A stretch of DNA of 64,000 nucleotides, taken from Oceanobacillus sojae. GTDB taxonomy: Bacteria > Bacillota > Bacilli > Bacillales > Amphibacillaceae. The position numbers were made by a program, and so were the translations under genes. Positions 1 to 8,043 of the stretch are shown here, piece by piece (position 1 is the first letter of the stretch; each line of letters opens with the position of its first letter). The stretch is from the NCBI RefSeq assembly GCF_007991515.1, contig NZ_BJYM01000020.1, positions 31,543 through 95,542 on the forward strand. Direction: 5' to 3'. The notes under the pieces were generated by a model. It was not told the origin of the DNA and did not search any database. It saw only the letters and a program-made list of their open reading frames with translations.

Positions 1-1080
1 CCGATAAACTTCTTTTCCTTTTATAAACGTACGAACTGCTTTTGAAGTTAGACTTAGGGGGTGGCCATTCCATAGAACAAGGTCAGCAAATAAGCCTTCT
101 TGAATATCACCGGTTTTGTGATCGACATTTAATAGTTTAGCAGCATCTTTTGTTAAAGCATTTAATACCTGGTGTTCTGGAACACCATTTTTTACTGCAA
201 GAGAGCCTTCTAATTGCAGATGGGTTACAGAATTAGTCGGATGGTCTGTAGAAAATGTATAATTTATTGCTTGTTTATGGAAGAAAAAGCAGTCGGCAGG
301 GTCCAGGTTTTTTAGTTCCGCTCTTTCTATTGGCTGAAAATAAGGACCTGCAACAATTGCTTTAGGGTAATTTAATATTGGTTTTTTTAATTTTCTATAT
401 TCTGTAGCATGGACAAATACAAAATCTATGCCAAATTCTTCTGCAATTCTATAAGCAGTCGCAATATCATCTGCGCGATGACAGCGAATAAATAAGAGCT
501 GCTCTTTAAGGTTCTTTTCTTTTTGTAAATCATTTAAAGATCGCCGGATTTTATGGGCAATCCCCATGCGGGTTAGGGGAGTACCCGTTCTTTCCCAAAA
601 TGTCTTCTTGGGGAGATCTCCCATGGAATAGGAATACCCCAGATTTTTATGGAGAGCCATATCTTCAACGGTATGGCCATGGGTATGAATGACTGCAGTA
701 CGTGCTCCGACAATACTCTCGGCCGATGAAACAATATGAGCAGCTGTGACACCTGAAGAAACAGCATCATGAAAGGCTTTATCAAATGGATAAATACCAT
801 CCAAGACATGCAGCTTTTCACTTTTTGTTTCGTCTGGTTCCATGCCGTCGTCGCCTTCCCAGCGAATTCCTTTTTCTTTCAATCCAATTTGCGAACAAGT
901 ATCAATAAAACCGGGAGTCAGAAATAAATCAGAGCCATTAATAACAGAAATATGCTCTGGAATATGGTTTGCCGGTAAAATGGCATTAATTTTCTCATCT
1001 TTTATGAGAATGTTCTTTTTGGAAAAACTGCCGGATTCAGAAGAATATGTATTGATATTTGTAATAGCAGTTTCTGTCAT
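1..1080 (-). CDS. Imidazolonepropionase-like amidohydrolase, C-terminus cut by window edge
   Basis: The minus frame is open from the ATG at 1080 to the left window edge (360 codons, no stop), so the C-terminus lies outside. It reads as an imidazolonepropionase-like amidohydrolase: TPGFID at residues 55-60, EGDDG at 75-79, HRADD at 201-205, HATE at 224-227 and STDHP at 277-281. These give likely metal or active-site residues His201, His224 and Asp279. The family's first metal motif (Asp-x-His-x-His) reads DTCSQ at 60-64, so both histidines are missing. An AGGTG ribosome site lies 6 nt before the ATG. It shares its strand with the downstream-reading lipoprotein gene and probably acts on a product of imported peptides. 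The substrate is not predictable; loss of the HxH pair may mean one-metal or no catalysis. Confidence 0.85.
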   Translation of the reverse strand, partial: MTETAITNINTYSSESGSFSKKNILIKDEKINAILPANHIPEHISVINGSDLFLTPGFIDTCSQIGLKEKGIRWEGDDGMEPDETKSEKLHVLDGIYPFDKAFHDAVSSGVTAAHIVSSAESIVGARTAVIHTHGHTVEDMALHKNLGYSYSMGDLPKKTFWERTGTPLTRMGIAHKIRRSLNDLQKEKNLKEQLLFIRCHRADDIATAYRIAEEFGIDFVFVHATEYRKLKKPILNYPKAIVAGPYFQPIERAELKNLDPADCFFFHKQAINYTFSTDHPTNSVTHLQLEGSLAVKNGVPEHQVLNALTKDAAKLLNVDHKTGDIQEGLFADLVLWNGHPLSLTSKAVRTFIKGKEVYR

Positions 1081-1110
1081 TTTTACACCTGCTTTCAAAG
1101 TTTTATACAA

Positions 1111-1263
1111 GAGGATGTTCAAAAAGTCTAATAAAGATGACACGGCGAATTTCTTCGTTGATGATCTTTTTCCGATACTCACGTATTATAAAGCATACGC
1201 TCCGTTCGTAAAAAGATCATCGCCTTGAAATTCTTGGTCCTATTTATCAGCCTTTTTGAACAC
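1111..1263. repeat. Dispersed repeat, copy 1 (GTTCAAAAAG termini)
   Basis: The 153-bp block starts GAGGATGTTCAAAAAGTC and ends CTTTTTGAACAC, so its ends are inverted repeats (TGTTCAAAAAG/CTTTTTGAACA). An inner 12-bp inverted repeat (GATGATCTTTTT at 1160-1171, AAAAAGATCATC at 1210-1221) can form a long hairpin. The left ~38 bp, the CGCCTTGAA segment and the right end match the larger copy at 46626-46840. It lies between the amidohydrolase and the lipoprotein gene. It looks like a MITE or REP-type element and has no coding capacity. Confidence 0.75.
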
Positions 1264-1270
1264 ACACTAT

Positions 1271-1311
1271 AAGAAAGAAAAGCAGAGAAATAGGCTCTAC
1301 TTTTCTTTCTT
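1271..1311 (-). terminator. Stem-loop downstream of the substrate-binding protein gene
   Basis: Arms AAGAAAGAAAAG and CTTTTCTTTCTT pair perfectly over 12 bp around a 17-nt loop, 22 bp past the stop of the minus-strand lipoprotein gene. The stem is AT-rich and has no long U-run on that strand, so terminator activity is moderate at best. Confidence 0.45.
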
Positions 1312-1332
1312 TTGTAATTTTATTCTTGAAAA

Positions 1333-2946
1333 TTATTCGTCCAGCCAGACATTTGCTCCATTCGGACTTACTACGTTAATGGACATGTCAGCAGATATTT
1401 CAAAGCCTTTCACCTTTGGACTGATAGCTGCTGTTGAGTCTTGATTGTCAATTTCAATCCGGGAGTAATCACCCATTATAATTTTAATTGCTTCTTGGTA
1501 AAGCGCAGCTCTTTCTTCTTGATCGACACTTTCTGTAAGAGCTTGATCTAATAACGCATCTACTTCTTCATTAGAATATCCTCGGCCGTTACCTAACGAG
1601 CCGATTTGATCAGAATGGAACAGCTGATTTAGAAAGAAGTATGGGTCGGGATACCATGACCACCCGCCAATAGACATAGGGGCGTTATTTTTGGAAACAG
1701 TGTCACTGAGTGTTCCCCATTCTACTACTTTGACCTCTACATCTATATTTAAATTTTCTTTCATTTGGTTTTGGAAAATAGTAGCGGTTGGAACACGAGC
1801 TTCGCCAACATAGATTTCTGTATCAAATCCATCTGCATATTCGGTTTCAGATAAAATTTCTTTTGCTTCTTCCGGATTATATTCTGGTTTGTATTGCTCC
1901 AGATCCTCGGTGTACCCCCATGATTCTTGCGGGATAGGTGCGTAGGAAACAGAAGCTCCTCCATATTGATTGGCGCCGGAAACAAGTTCTTCTACATTGG
2001 TAGCCTTGTAGATGGCTTCGCGGACTTTTGGATCGGCAGTTGGCCCTTTCTGGTTATTAAGGTCGAGATAAGTAATCGACAAGCCTGGCTCTGAAAGCAA
2101 TTCGAGTTCAGGATCCTGTTCAATAACTTCTCTGCTCTGCCCTTTAATATCCGTAGCAAGATCAATATCGCCTGACCGCAGTGCATTTGTCATCATGTTA
2201 GGATCTGAAATAATGGTATAAGCAACACTATCAAGGTGTGGTTTTTCTCCCCAATAATTGTCATGCCTTTCCAGTTCAACCTTCTGATCTGTTTGCCAAT
2301 CTTTCAGCTGGAATGGTCCAGTGCCCACTAAATGAGACCCAAACTGTTCTCCCCAGCCTTCCACTTCTTCTTCTGGCACAATAATATTTCCTTTATCTGT
2401 TAACATAGCCAGTAATGCTGCATTTGGTTCTGTCAGATGTATAGTTACTTCAAATTCATCAGTTACTTCTACGCTTTCTACACCAGTCAGCCTGTTCATA
2501 ACCGATTCATTTGCTGAGCGTTCAAGACTATACTTCACATCTTCAGCAGTCATCTGCCTGCCATCCTGATACTCTCCCGGCTGAAAATAGACATCATCTC
2601 TTAATTTGAAGGTGTACGATTTCAAATCTTCTGAGGTTTCCCATTCTGTAGCGATAGATGGTTCAAAATCACTAAAATCTTTATTATAAACGATAAGTGT
2701 ATCTCCAATTGATCTCATAATTTGAGATTCATAAACACCTGTATAGCGTACAGGGTCTAATGTATTAGGATTGGAAGAAAGCCCGATGTTCAAGGTTCCA
2801 CCATCCGTCGGTTCTCCTGACTCATCTTCTGCACTGCCATTTCCTGAAGAGTCTGCTTCTCCATTAGAGGAACAAGCTCCTAAAGTAAAAAGGATACATA
2901 TAAACCCAAAGACTAAAAGCCACGACTTTAAATTGAGTAATTTCAT
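1333..2946 (-). CDS. Peptide ABC transporter substrate-binding lipoprotein (SBP_bac_5)
   Basis: This 537-residue protein has a lipoprotein signal with lipobox LGAC (Cys25), followed by a Ser/Gly/Glu-rich linker and a family-5 solute-binding domain of normal length. Family features include the start GGTLNIGLSSNPNTLDP and the VGTGPF segment about 200 residues in. It would be anchored to the outer face of the membrane and deliver di- or oligopeptides to the permease encoded divergently from 3184. An AGGAG-type ribosome site lies just upstream of the ATG. Its promoter region is shared with the permease operon and carries a 19-bp dyad at 2971-2989. Ligand identity cannot be read from the sequence; family-5 proteins bind peptides, nickel or other solutes, and the peptidase neighbours favour peptides. 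Confidence 0.92.
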   Translation of the reverse strand: MKLLNLKSWLLVFGFICILFTLGACSSNGEADSSGNGSAEDESGEPTDGGTLNIGLSSNPNTLDPVRYTGVYESQIMRSIGDTLIVYNKDFSDFEPSIATEWETSEDLKSYTFKLRDDVYFQPGEYQDGRQMTAEDVKYSLERSANESVMNRLTGVESVEVTDEFEVTIHLTEPNAALLAMLTDKGNIIVPEEEVEGWGEQFGSHLVGTGPFQLKDWQTDQKVELERHDNYWGEKPHLDSVAYTIISDPNMMTNALRSGDIDLATDIKGQSREVIEQDPELELLSEPGLSITYLDLNNQKGPTADPKVREAIYKATNVEELVSGANQYGGASVSYAPIPQESWGYTEDLEQYKPEYNPEEAKEILSETEYADGFDTEIYVGEARVPTATIFQNQMKENLNIDVEVKVVEWGTLSDTVSKNNAPMSIGGWSWYPDPYFFLNQLFHSDQIGSLGNGRGYSNEEVDALLDQALTESVDQEERAALYQEAIKIIMGDYSRIEIDNQDSTAAISPKVKGFEISADMSINVVSPNGANVWLDE

Positions 2947-2970
2947 TTTTTCTCTCCTTTTTGGTTTATT

Positions 2971-2989
2971 TGATTCATAATGTGAATCA
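2971..2989. promoter_or_regulatory. Operator-like dyad near the lipoprotein gene start
   Basis: TGATTCA-TAATG-TGAATCA is a perfect 7+7 dyad 24 bp upstream of the lipoprotein start codon. A near-identical site in inverted orientation lies at 3149-3167, on the other side of the divergent promoter region. This pairing suggests one regulator controls both directions. The IclR protein encoded at 9412 is the nearest candidate, but the link is inference. Confidence 0.6.
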
Positions 2990-3148
2990 GCAATTCGAAT
3001 AAAGAATTAATAATAAATCTAGCACAACTATGAATGTAATGTAAAGAGTTTTTTGTAAATTCTAATTAGAATAATTAATTTAATAAGTTTGTATTTACAA
3101 ATATATTTTCAAGTGCTAAACTATTTTCTAATTCATATATCAAACCAT

Positions 3149-3167
3149 TGATTCACATAATGAATAA
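3149..3167. promoter_or_regulatory. Operator-like dyad just before the permease operon
   Basis: TGATTCA-CATAA-TGAATAA has one mismatch from a perfect dyad and matches the reverse complement of the 2971-2989 site in 14 of the 15 central bases. It sits directly before the ribosome site (GGAGGGG, 3172-3178) of the permease operon. Bound protein there could block promoter clearance. Confidence 0.55.
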
Positions 3168-3183
3168 AATTGGAGGGGTAAAA

Positions 3184-4149
3184 TTGGGAAAGTACATTTT
3201 CAGCAGACTGATAAATATGATACCAACATTATTTATTGTTGCCATTATCGTATTTTTGATTACCAGAATGATTCCTGGAGACCCGGCTTCCGTTATGCTC
3301 GGACCGCAGGCGAGCAGAGAAGATGTAGAGGCGTTAACAGAAGCTCTAGGATTAAATGAACCAATCCATATTCAATTTCTGCAGTACATTGGTAATTTAT
3401 TGCAAGGAGATTTTGGAGTTTCACTATCTTATAATCAGCCAATTACTGATTTAATTATCAATCGTTTCCCGAATACAGTTGTTTTAGCAGTAAGTGCATT
3501 AATCATTGCATTTATGATAGGTGTTCCGGCTGGAATAATTTCTGCTTCAAAGCAAAATTCTCTCATCGATTATTCCATTACTACTATTTCTTTAATCGGA
3601 GTATCCATGCCGATTTTTTGGCTGGGAGTCATGCTTGTTCTGTACTTCAGTGTTAATTTAGGCTGGTTTCCTGCAACTGGGATGGGGTCAATGGACGACG
3701 GGTTTATCAGCTATCTGAAGCATTTAATTCTGCCAAGTATCACACTGGCTACAATACCGACTGCGACATTTGCGCGGATAACACGGTCAAGCATGCTGGA
3801 GGTAATTACACAGGATTATATTAAAACGGCACGTTCGAAAGGAATCAGTGAATTTATTGTCATTTCTAAGCATGCATTTAAGAATGCATTTAACCCGCTA
3901 TTGACAGTATTAGGCCTGCAAATTTCCTCTTTGCTTGGCGGGGCTGTATTGACTGAGACAATATTCAGCTGGCCGGGAATGGGACTTTTAATCATGGATG
4001 CCATTGAAAAAAGAGATTTTGTAGTAGTACAAAGCACCGTATTATTTATCGCTTTAATTTTTGTAATGGTTAATTTAGTTGTAGATATCTTGTATAAAGT
4101 TGTCAATCCGAAAATTAGCTACTCTACGAACAAAGGAGGGACAAAATAA
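3184..4149 (+). CDS. Peptide ABC transporter permease, DppB/OppB type
   Basis: Inner-membrane permease of 321 residues with about six membrane segments. The N-terminal pattern (GKYIFSRLINMIPTLF, then ITRMIPGDPA) and the EAA-loop near TARSKGISE are typical of DppB/OppB. I chose the TTG at 3184 because GGAGGGG at 3172-3178 is well placed before it; an earlier in-frame TTG at 3148 would overlap both the dyad and this ribosome site. It is the first gene of an operon running dppB-C-D-F, DUF1177, M20 peptidase. It should pair with the DppC-like protein, to which it is coupled by a 1-bp overlap. Confidence 0.92.
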   Translation: MGKYIFSRLINMIPTLFIVAIIVFLITRMIPGDPASVMLGPQASREDVEALTEALGLNEPIHIQFLQYIGNLLQGDFGVSLSYNQPITDLIINRFPNTVVLAVSALIIAFMIGVPAGIISASKQNSLIDYSITTISLIGVSMPIFWLGVMLVLYFSVNLGWFPATGMGSMDDGFISYLKHLILPSITLATIPTATFARITRSSMLEVITQDYIKTARSKGISEFIVISKHAFKNAFNPLLTVLGLQISSLLGGAVLTETIFSWPGMGLLIMDAIEKRDFVVVQSTVLFIALIFVMVNLVVDILYKVVNPKISYSTNKGGTK

Positions 4150-5042
4150 TGACTTCAATACAAGCTGAAGAAGAGATTGTTAAAACAATGGAGGATAAAA
4201 GGAAAAAAGAACAATCTTTATTTAGAAAACTCATTAAAAATAGACTTGCTGCATTTGGATTAATCATCATTTTTCTACTAACCATTACTGCGATATTTGC
4301 ACCATTAATAGCCACACATGATCCAAATTCAATGGATGTAACGAAATCACTGCTTGGTGTGGGAGAGCAGGGCTATCTATTAGGAACGGATAACTTTGGG
4401 AGAGATATATTCAGCAGAATAGTTTATGGTTCGAGGATTTCTTTGATTGTTGGCATTGCTGCAGTTTTATTTGGGGCAGTATTTGGATCATTATTAGGAG
4501 TTGTTGCCGGATATTTTGGCGGAAAATTAGACTCTATTATTATGCGATTTATGGATGGGTTATTTGCTTTTCCTTTTATATTGCTTGCTATTACGTTAAT
4601 GACAGTTTTGGGACAAGGTCTCTTTAATGTCATATTAGCAATCGGGATTGCTAATATTCCAGGGTTTGCAAGGGTAGTGCGTGGTCAGGTGCTGGGAGTA
4701 AAAGAATCCGAATTTATAGAAGTCACCCGGTCATTAGGTGCTAAACACAGAAGAATTATTTTCCAGCATGTATTACCAAACAGCCTTGCTCCAATTATTG
4801 TTTACGCAACGATGAGCGTAGCTGGTGCAATTATTTCTGAGGCCGCCCTAAGCTTTTTGGGTCTTGGTGTGCAGCCGCCGACTGCTTCATGGGGAAGTAT
4901 ATTGAAGGATGGAAAAGATTTTCTTGTATTAAACCCTAACATGGCAACTTTTTCAGGGCTTTCCATTTTAATAACAGTCCTTAGTATTAATTTGTTTGGA
5001 GATGGTTTACGTGATGCGCTGGATCCAAAAATGAAAGTATAA
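4149..5042 (+). CDS. Peptide ABC transporter permease, DppC/OppC type
   Basis: This 297-residue permease carries a hydrophilic N-terminal tail with a KKEQSLFRKLIKNRLAAFG segment, then about six membrane segments. The conserved LGTDNFGRDIFSRIVYGSR motif and the EAA loop (VTRSLGAKHRRIIFQHVLPN) mark it as DppC/OppC. The start codon overlaps the stop of the previous gene (TAATG), so translation is coupled. It forms the heterodimeric channel with the DppB-like subunit and docks the two ATPases that follow. Confidence 0.92.
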   Translation: MTSIQAEEEIVKTMEDKRKKEQSLFRKLIKNRLAAFGLIIIFLLTITAIFAPLIATHDPNSMDVTKSLLGVGEQGYLLGTDNFGRDIFSRIVYGSRISLIVGIAAVLFGAVFGSLLGVVAGYFGGKLDSIIMRFMDGLFAFPFILLAITLMTVLGQGLFNVILAIGIANIPGFARVVRGQVLGVKESEFIEVTRSLGAKHRRIIFQHVLPNSLAPIIVYATMSVAGAIISEAALSFLGLGVQPPTASWGSILKDGKDFLVLNPNMATFSGLSILITVLSINLFGDGLRDALDPKMKV

Positions 5043-5060
5043 CTAAAGGAGGGTACTTGA

Positions 5061-6092
5061 ATGTCAGATACGCTGCTAACAGTGGAAAACTTAGAGGTTC
5101 AGTTTCGTTCAGGCTCATCGACAACAAAGGCTGTGAACGGAGTCAGTTTTTCATTAAATAGAAAAGAAAATATTGGAATAGTGGGTGAGTCCGGTTCTGG
5201 AAAAAGCGTAACAGCCACTTCATTGCTGCGGCTGATTCCAAATCCTCCAGGAAAAATAACAGGCGGGAGGATTGTTTTTGAAGATAAGGATCTGCTGAGA
5301 TTATCTGATAAGGAAATGAGAAAGATACGCGGGAATGAGATTTCGATGATTTTCCAGGACCCTTCTACAAGCTTGAACCCAGTTTATACAATTGGGAATC
5401 AAATTGTAGAATCGATAAAAACGCATCAGCATCTAAATAAGAAAGAAGCAAAAGAAAAAGCAATCCATATGCTTGAATTAGTCGGCATACCTGAAGCGAG
5501 AAAAAGATTCAGTATGTACCCGCATGAATTCTCAGGAGGAATGCGGCAGCGGGTAATGATTGCTATAGCTTTAGCCTGTAATCCCAAGCTATTAATAGCC
5601 GATGAACCTACAACTGCACTAGATGTAACGGTGCAGGCACAAATTTTAAATTTAATGAAGGATTTACAACATTCTATTGATACTTCTATTGTCATGATTA
5701 CACATGATCTTGGGGTGATTTGGGAAACCTGCGACAAGATGCTTGTTATGTATGCAGGTAATGTAGTTGAATCTGGAACAGTTCAAGAAATATATGATAA
5801 TCCATTGCATCCCTATACATGGGGATTATTAGATTCGCAGATTACAGAAAGTGTATCCAGTGAGGAAGAATTAAATGCCATTCCAGGGAGCCCTCCAGAT
5901 TTAAGCTTAGATATTACTGGATGTCCTTTCGCAGCAAGGTGTCCTTTTGCAGAGGAAATATGCCTGAAGAAGACCCCTGAAATGATAGAAGCAGCGGAAG
6001 GCCATTTTACTGCCTGTCATTTTCAGACGAAGGAACACCGGTTAGATAGAAAGGAGGGGAAGGTGCATGACAGAAGCAATATTAAAAGTTAG
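5061..6092 (+). CDS. Peptide ABC transporter ATPase, DppD/OppD type
   Basis: ATPase subunit of 343 residues. Visible motifs are Walker A GESGSGKS, Q-loop MIFQDPSTSLNP, signature SGGMRQR, Walker B LLIADEPTTALD and the H-loop ITHDLG. The C-terminal cysteine-rich extension (CPFAARCPFAEEIC) is the oligopeptide-family extension of DppD/OppD and in some members binds an Fe-S cluster. A GGAGGG ribosome site precedes the ATG. The 3' end overlaps the next ATPase gene by 26 bp in a different frame, so the two halves of the nucleotide-binding dimer are made together. Confidence 0.93.
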   Translation: MSDTLLTVENLEVQFRSGSSTTKAVNGVSFSLNRKENIGIVGESGSGKSVTATSLLRLIPNPPGKITGGRIVFEDKDLLRLSDKEMRKIRGNEISMIFQDPSTSLNPVYTIGNQIVESIKTHQHLNKKEAKEKAIHMLELVGIPEARKRFSMYPHEFSGGMRQRVMIAIALACNPKLLIADEPTTALDVTVQAQILNLMKDLQHSIDTSIVMITHDLGVIWETCDKMLVMYAGNVVESGTVQEIYDNPLHPYTWGLLDSQITESVSSEEELNAIPGSPPDLSLDITGCPFAARCPFAEEICLKKTPEMIEAAEGHFTACHFQTKEHRLDRKEGKVHDRSNIKS

Positions 6093-7101
6093 AAATTTAA
6101 AAAAACACTTTTATCTTGATAGCCCAATACCTTTTAAAAAATCAGATCAAAGTGTCAAAGCTGTAGATGGTGTCAGCTTTGACGTATTCCCTGGAGAAAC
6201 GCTTGGGGTTGTTGGTGAATCTGGATGTGGAAAATCAACAATGGCCAGATTGGTGAATCAGTTGATTGCTCCAACAGAAGGTACGGTAGAGTTAAATGGA
6301 GAAAATCTGGTGAATATGAATAAAGAGAAATTAAGAGTTTTCAGAAAAACAATTCAGATGGTATTCCAAGATCCATTTGCTTCGTTAGATCCAAGAAAAA
6401 CTGTTGGGGAATTAATTGCTGAGCCGCTGGTTATTCATAAGATTGGGAATAAAACTTCCCGTAAAGAACGTGTGAAAGAATTATTAGAAGTTGTCGGGCT
6501 GAGAGGTTCTCATTCAGGGAGGTATCCGCATGAGTTTTCAGGAGGACAAAGGCAAAGAATAAATATCGCCCGGGCTCTGGCACTTAACCCGGATGTCATT
6601 ATTTGCGATGAGCCGGTTTCAGCGTTAGATGTATCCGTCCAGGCACAGGTTATTAATCTGTTAAAGAAATTACAAAAGGATTTTAACCTAACTTATATTT
6701 TTATTTCACATGATCTTAATGTAGTTCGTTATGTGTGTGACCGGATTGCAGTCATGTATTTAGGAAAAATTGTTGAGATGGGGACTTATAAAGAAATTTA
6801 TGAGGATTCCAAGCATCCTTATACAAGGGCTCTTTTATCCTCAATTCCAAAAGAGAGTCCCAATGAAATAAAAGAAAGAATTATTTTGAAAGGCTCTGTT
6901 CCAAGCCCGATTAATCCGCCATCTGGGTGTCATTTTCATGAAAGATGTCCATTTGCAATGGACGTTTGTAAAGTGAAATCTCCGGAATTAATGGACGTTG
7001 GGAATGGGCATCAATCATCCTGCCATTTATTAGAATTGGAAAATAATCCATTGTCAGATATACCAATAAAGAAAAAAGAGGAGGAAATGGAATGTCATTA
7101 A
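6067..7101 (+). CDS. Peptide ABC transporter ATPase, DppF/OppF type
   Basis: Second ATPase subunit, 344 residues, with Walker A GESGCGKS, MVFQDPFASLDPR, signature SGGQRQR, Walker B IICDEPVSALD and FISHDLNVV. The insertion of about 15 residues near the N-terminus (LDSPIPFKKSDQSVKA) and the CHFHERCPFAMDVC tail are typical of DppF/OppF. It starts inside the dppD-like gene and its last 10 bp overlap the DUF1177 gene, whose ribosome site (GAGGAGG) lies within it. This tight packing argues that the DUF1177 protein belongs to the same function. Confidence 0.93.
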   Translation: MTEAILKVRNLKKHFYLDSPIPFKKSDQSVKAVDGVSFDVFPGETLGVVGESGCGKSTMARLVNQLIAPTEGTVELNGENLVNMNKEKLRVFRKTIQMVFQDPFASLDPRKTVGELIAEPLVIHKIGNKTSRKERVKELLEVVGLRGSHSGRYPHEFSGGQRQRINIARALALNPDVIICDEPVSALDVSVQAQVINLLKKLQKDFNLTYIFISHDLNVVRYVCDRIAVMYLGKIVEMGTYKEIYEDSKHPYTRALLSSIPKESPNEIKERIILKGSVPSPINPPSGCHFHERCPFAMDVCKVKSPELMDVGNGHQSSCHLLELENNPLSDIPIKKKEEEMECH

Positions 7102-8042
7102 AATATGTTATGGAAGTTTATGAATTAATGGATAGTCTACATGTTACAGGGGAAGATGTAAAAAACTTTTTATGGGGAGTAAACAGCAATAGCCAGGTTG
7201 AAGTAAAAACAGTAGAAGGGGATGAAGGCTCTACTGATTTTGTTAAAATAACGATTCCAGGAGAAAATGGTAAATCAAAAGGAGGAGACGCACCGACCTT
7301 AGGGATTATTGGCAGGCTTGGAGGAATTGGAGCACGTCCCGAATTAAAGGGGTTTGTTTCCGATGGAGATGGTGCACTTTCCTGTATTTCCGCAGCTGCT
7401 AAATTGCTTGATATGCAAAATAAGGGTGATACTTTAAATGGAGATATTATTTTAACTACACACATTTGCCCAACAGCACCGACATTGCCTCACGATCCAG
7501 TTCCATTTATGAATTCACCGGTGGATATTTTAACAATGAACAAGCATGAAGTTACAAAAGAAATGGATGGAATTCTTTCTATAGATACAACGAAAGGCAA
7601 TATGATTACAAATCACCGGGGATTTGCTCTGACACCTACTATAAAGGAAGGTTATATTTTAAAAGTAAGTGATGATTTGTTACATATTTACACTCAGTCT
7701 TCCGGAATTCTGCCAGTAACTATGCCAATTACTATGCAGGACATTACACCATATGGTAATGGAGTCTATCATGTAAATAGTATTCTTCAGCCGTCAGTAG
7801 CTACATCCAGTCCGGTAGTTGGAGTAGCAATCACAACAGAAACAGCTGTAGCAGGATGTGGAACCGGCGCTACGCATTTAGTAGATGTAGAACAGGCTGT
7901 CAGGTTTGTTATTGAAGTGGCCAAGTTATTTGGTGAAAACAAATGCTCTTTTTATGATAAGAAAGAGTTTACCCGTTTAGAAAGTTTATATGGAAAAATG
8001 ACACAGCTGCAGACCCCTGGAAAAAAGGAGGTAATAAAATAG
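7092..8042 (+). CDS. DUF1177 family protein
   Basis: A soluble 316-residue protein with no signal peptide that I recognise as DUF1177: the segments LGIIGRLGGIGARPE, FVSDGDGALS, TTHICPTAPTLPHDPVPFM and the glycine-rich VVGVAITTETAVAGCGTGATH are its hallmarks. No function is established that I know of. The conserved His, Asp and Cys residues in these glycine-rich stretches would suit a metal- or substrate-binding pocket. It overlaps the transporter ATPase gene and is followed 1 bp later by an M20 peptidase, so a role in handling the imported compound is the best guess. Length is normal for the family. Confidence 0.85.
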   Translation: MSLKYVMEVYELMDSLHVTGEDVKNFLWGVNSNSQVEVKTVEGDEGSTDFVKITIPGENGKSKGGDAPTLGIIGRLGGIGARPELKGFVSDGDGALSCISAAAKLLDMQNKGDTLNGDIILTTHICPTAPTLPHDPVPFMNSPVDILTMNKHEVTKEMDGILSIDTTKGNMITNHRGFALTPTIKEGYILKVSDDLLHIYTQSSGILPVTMPITMQDITPYGNGVYHVNSILQPSVATSSPVVGVAITTETAVAGCGTGATHLVDVEQAVRFVIEVAKLFGENKCSFYDKKEFTRLESLYGKMTQLQTPGKKEVIK

Positions 8043-8043
8043 T

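Noticed and set aside
573..1228. Open frames on both strands inside and beside the left-edge amidohydrolase gene (minus 573-821, plus 842-1228)
   Set aside because: They run across the amidohydrolase codons in other frames, or into the repeat at 1111, and have no ribosome site or family resemblance. The real gene is the frame open to the window edge.
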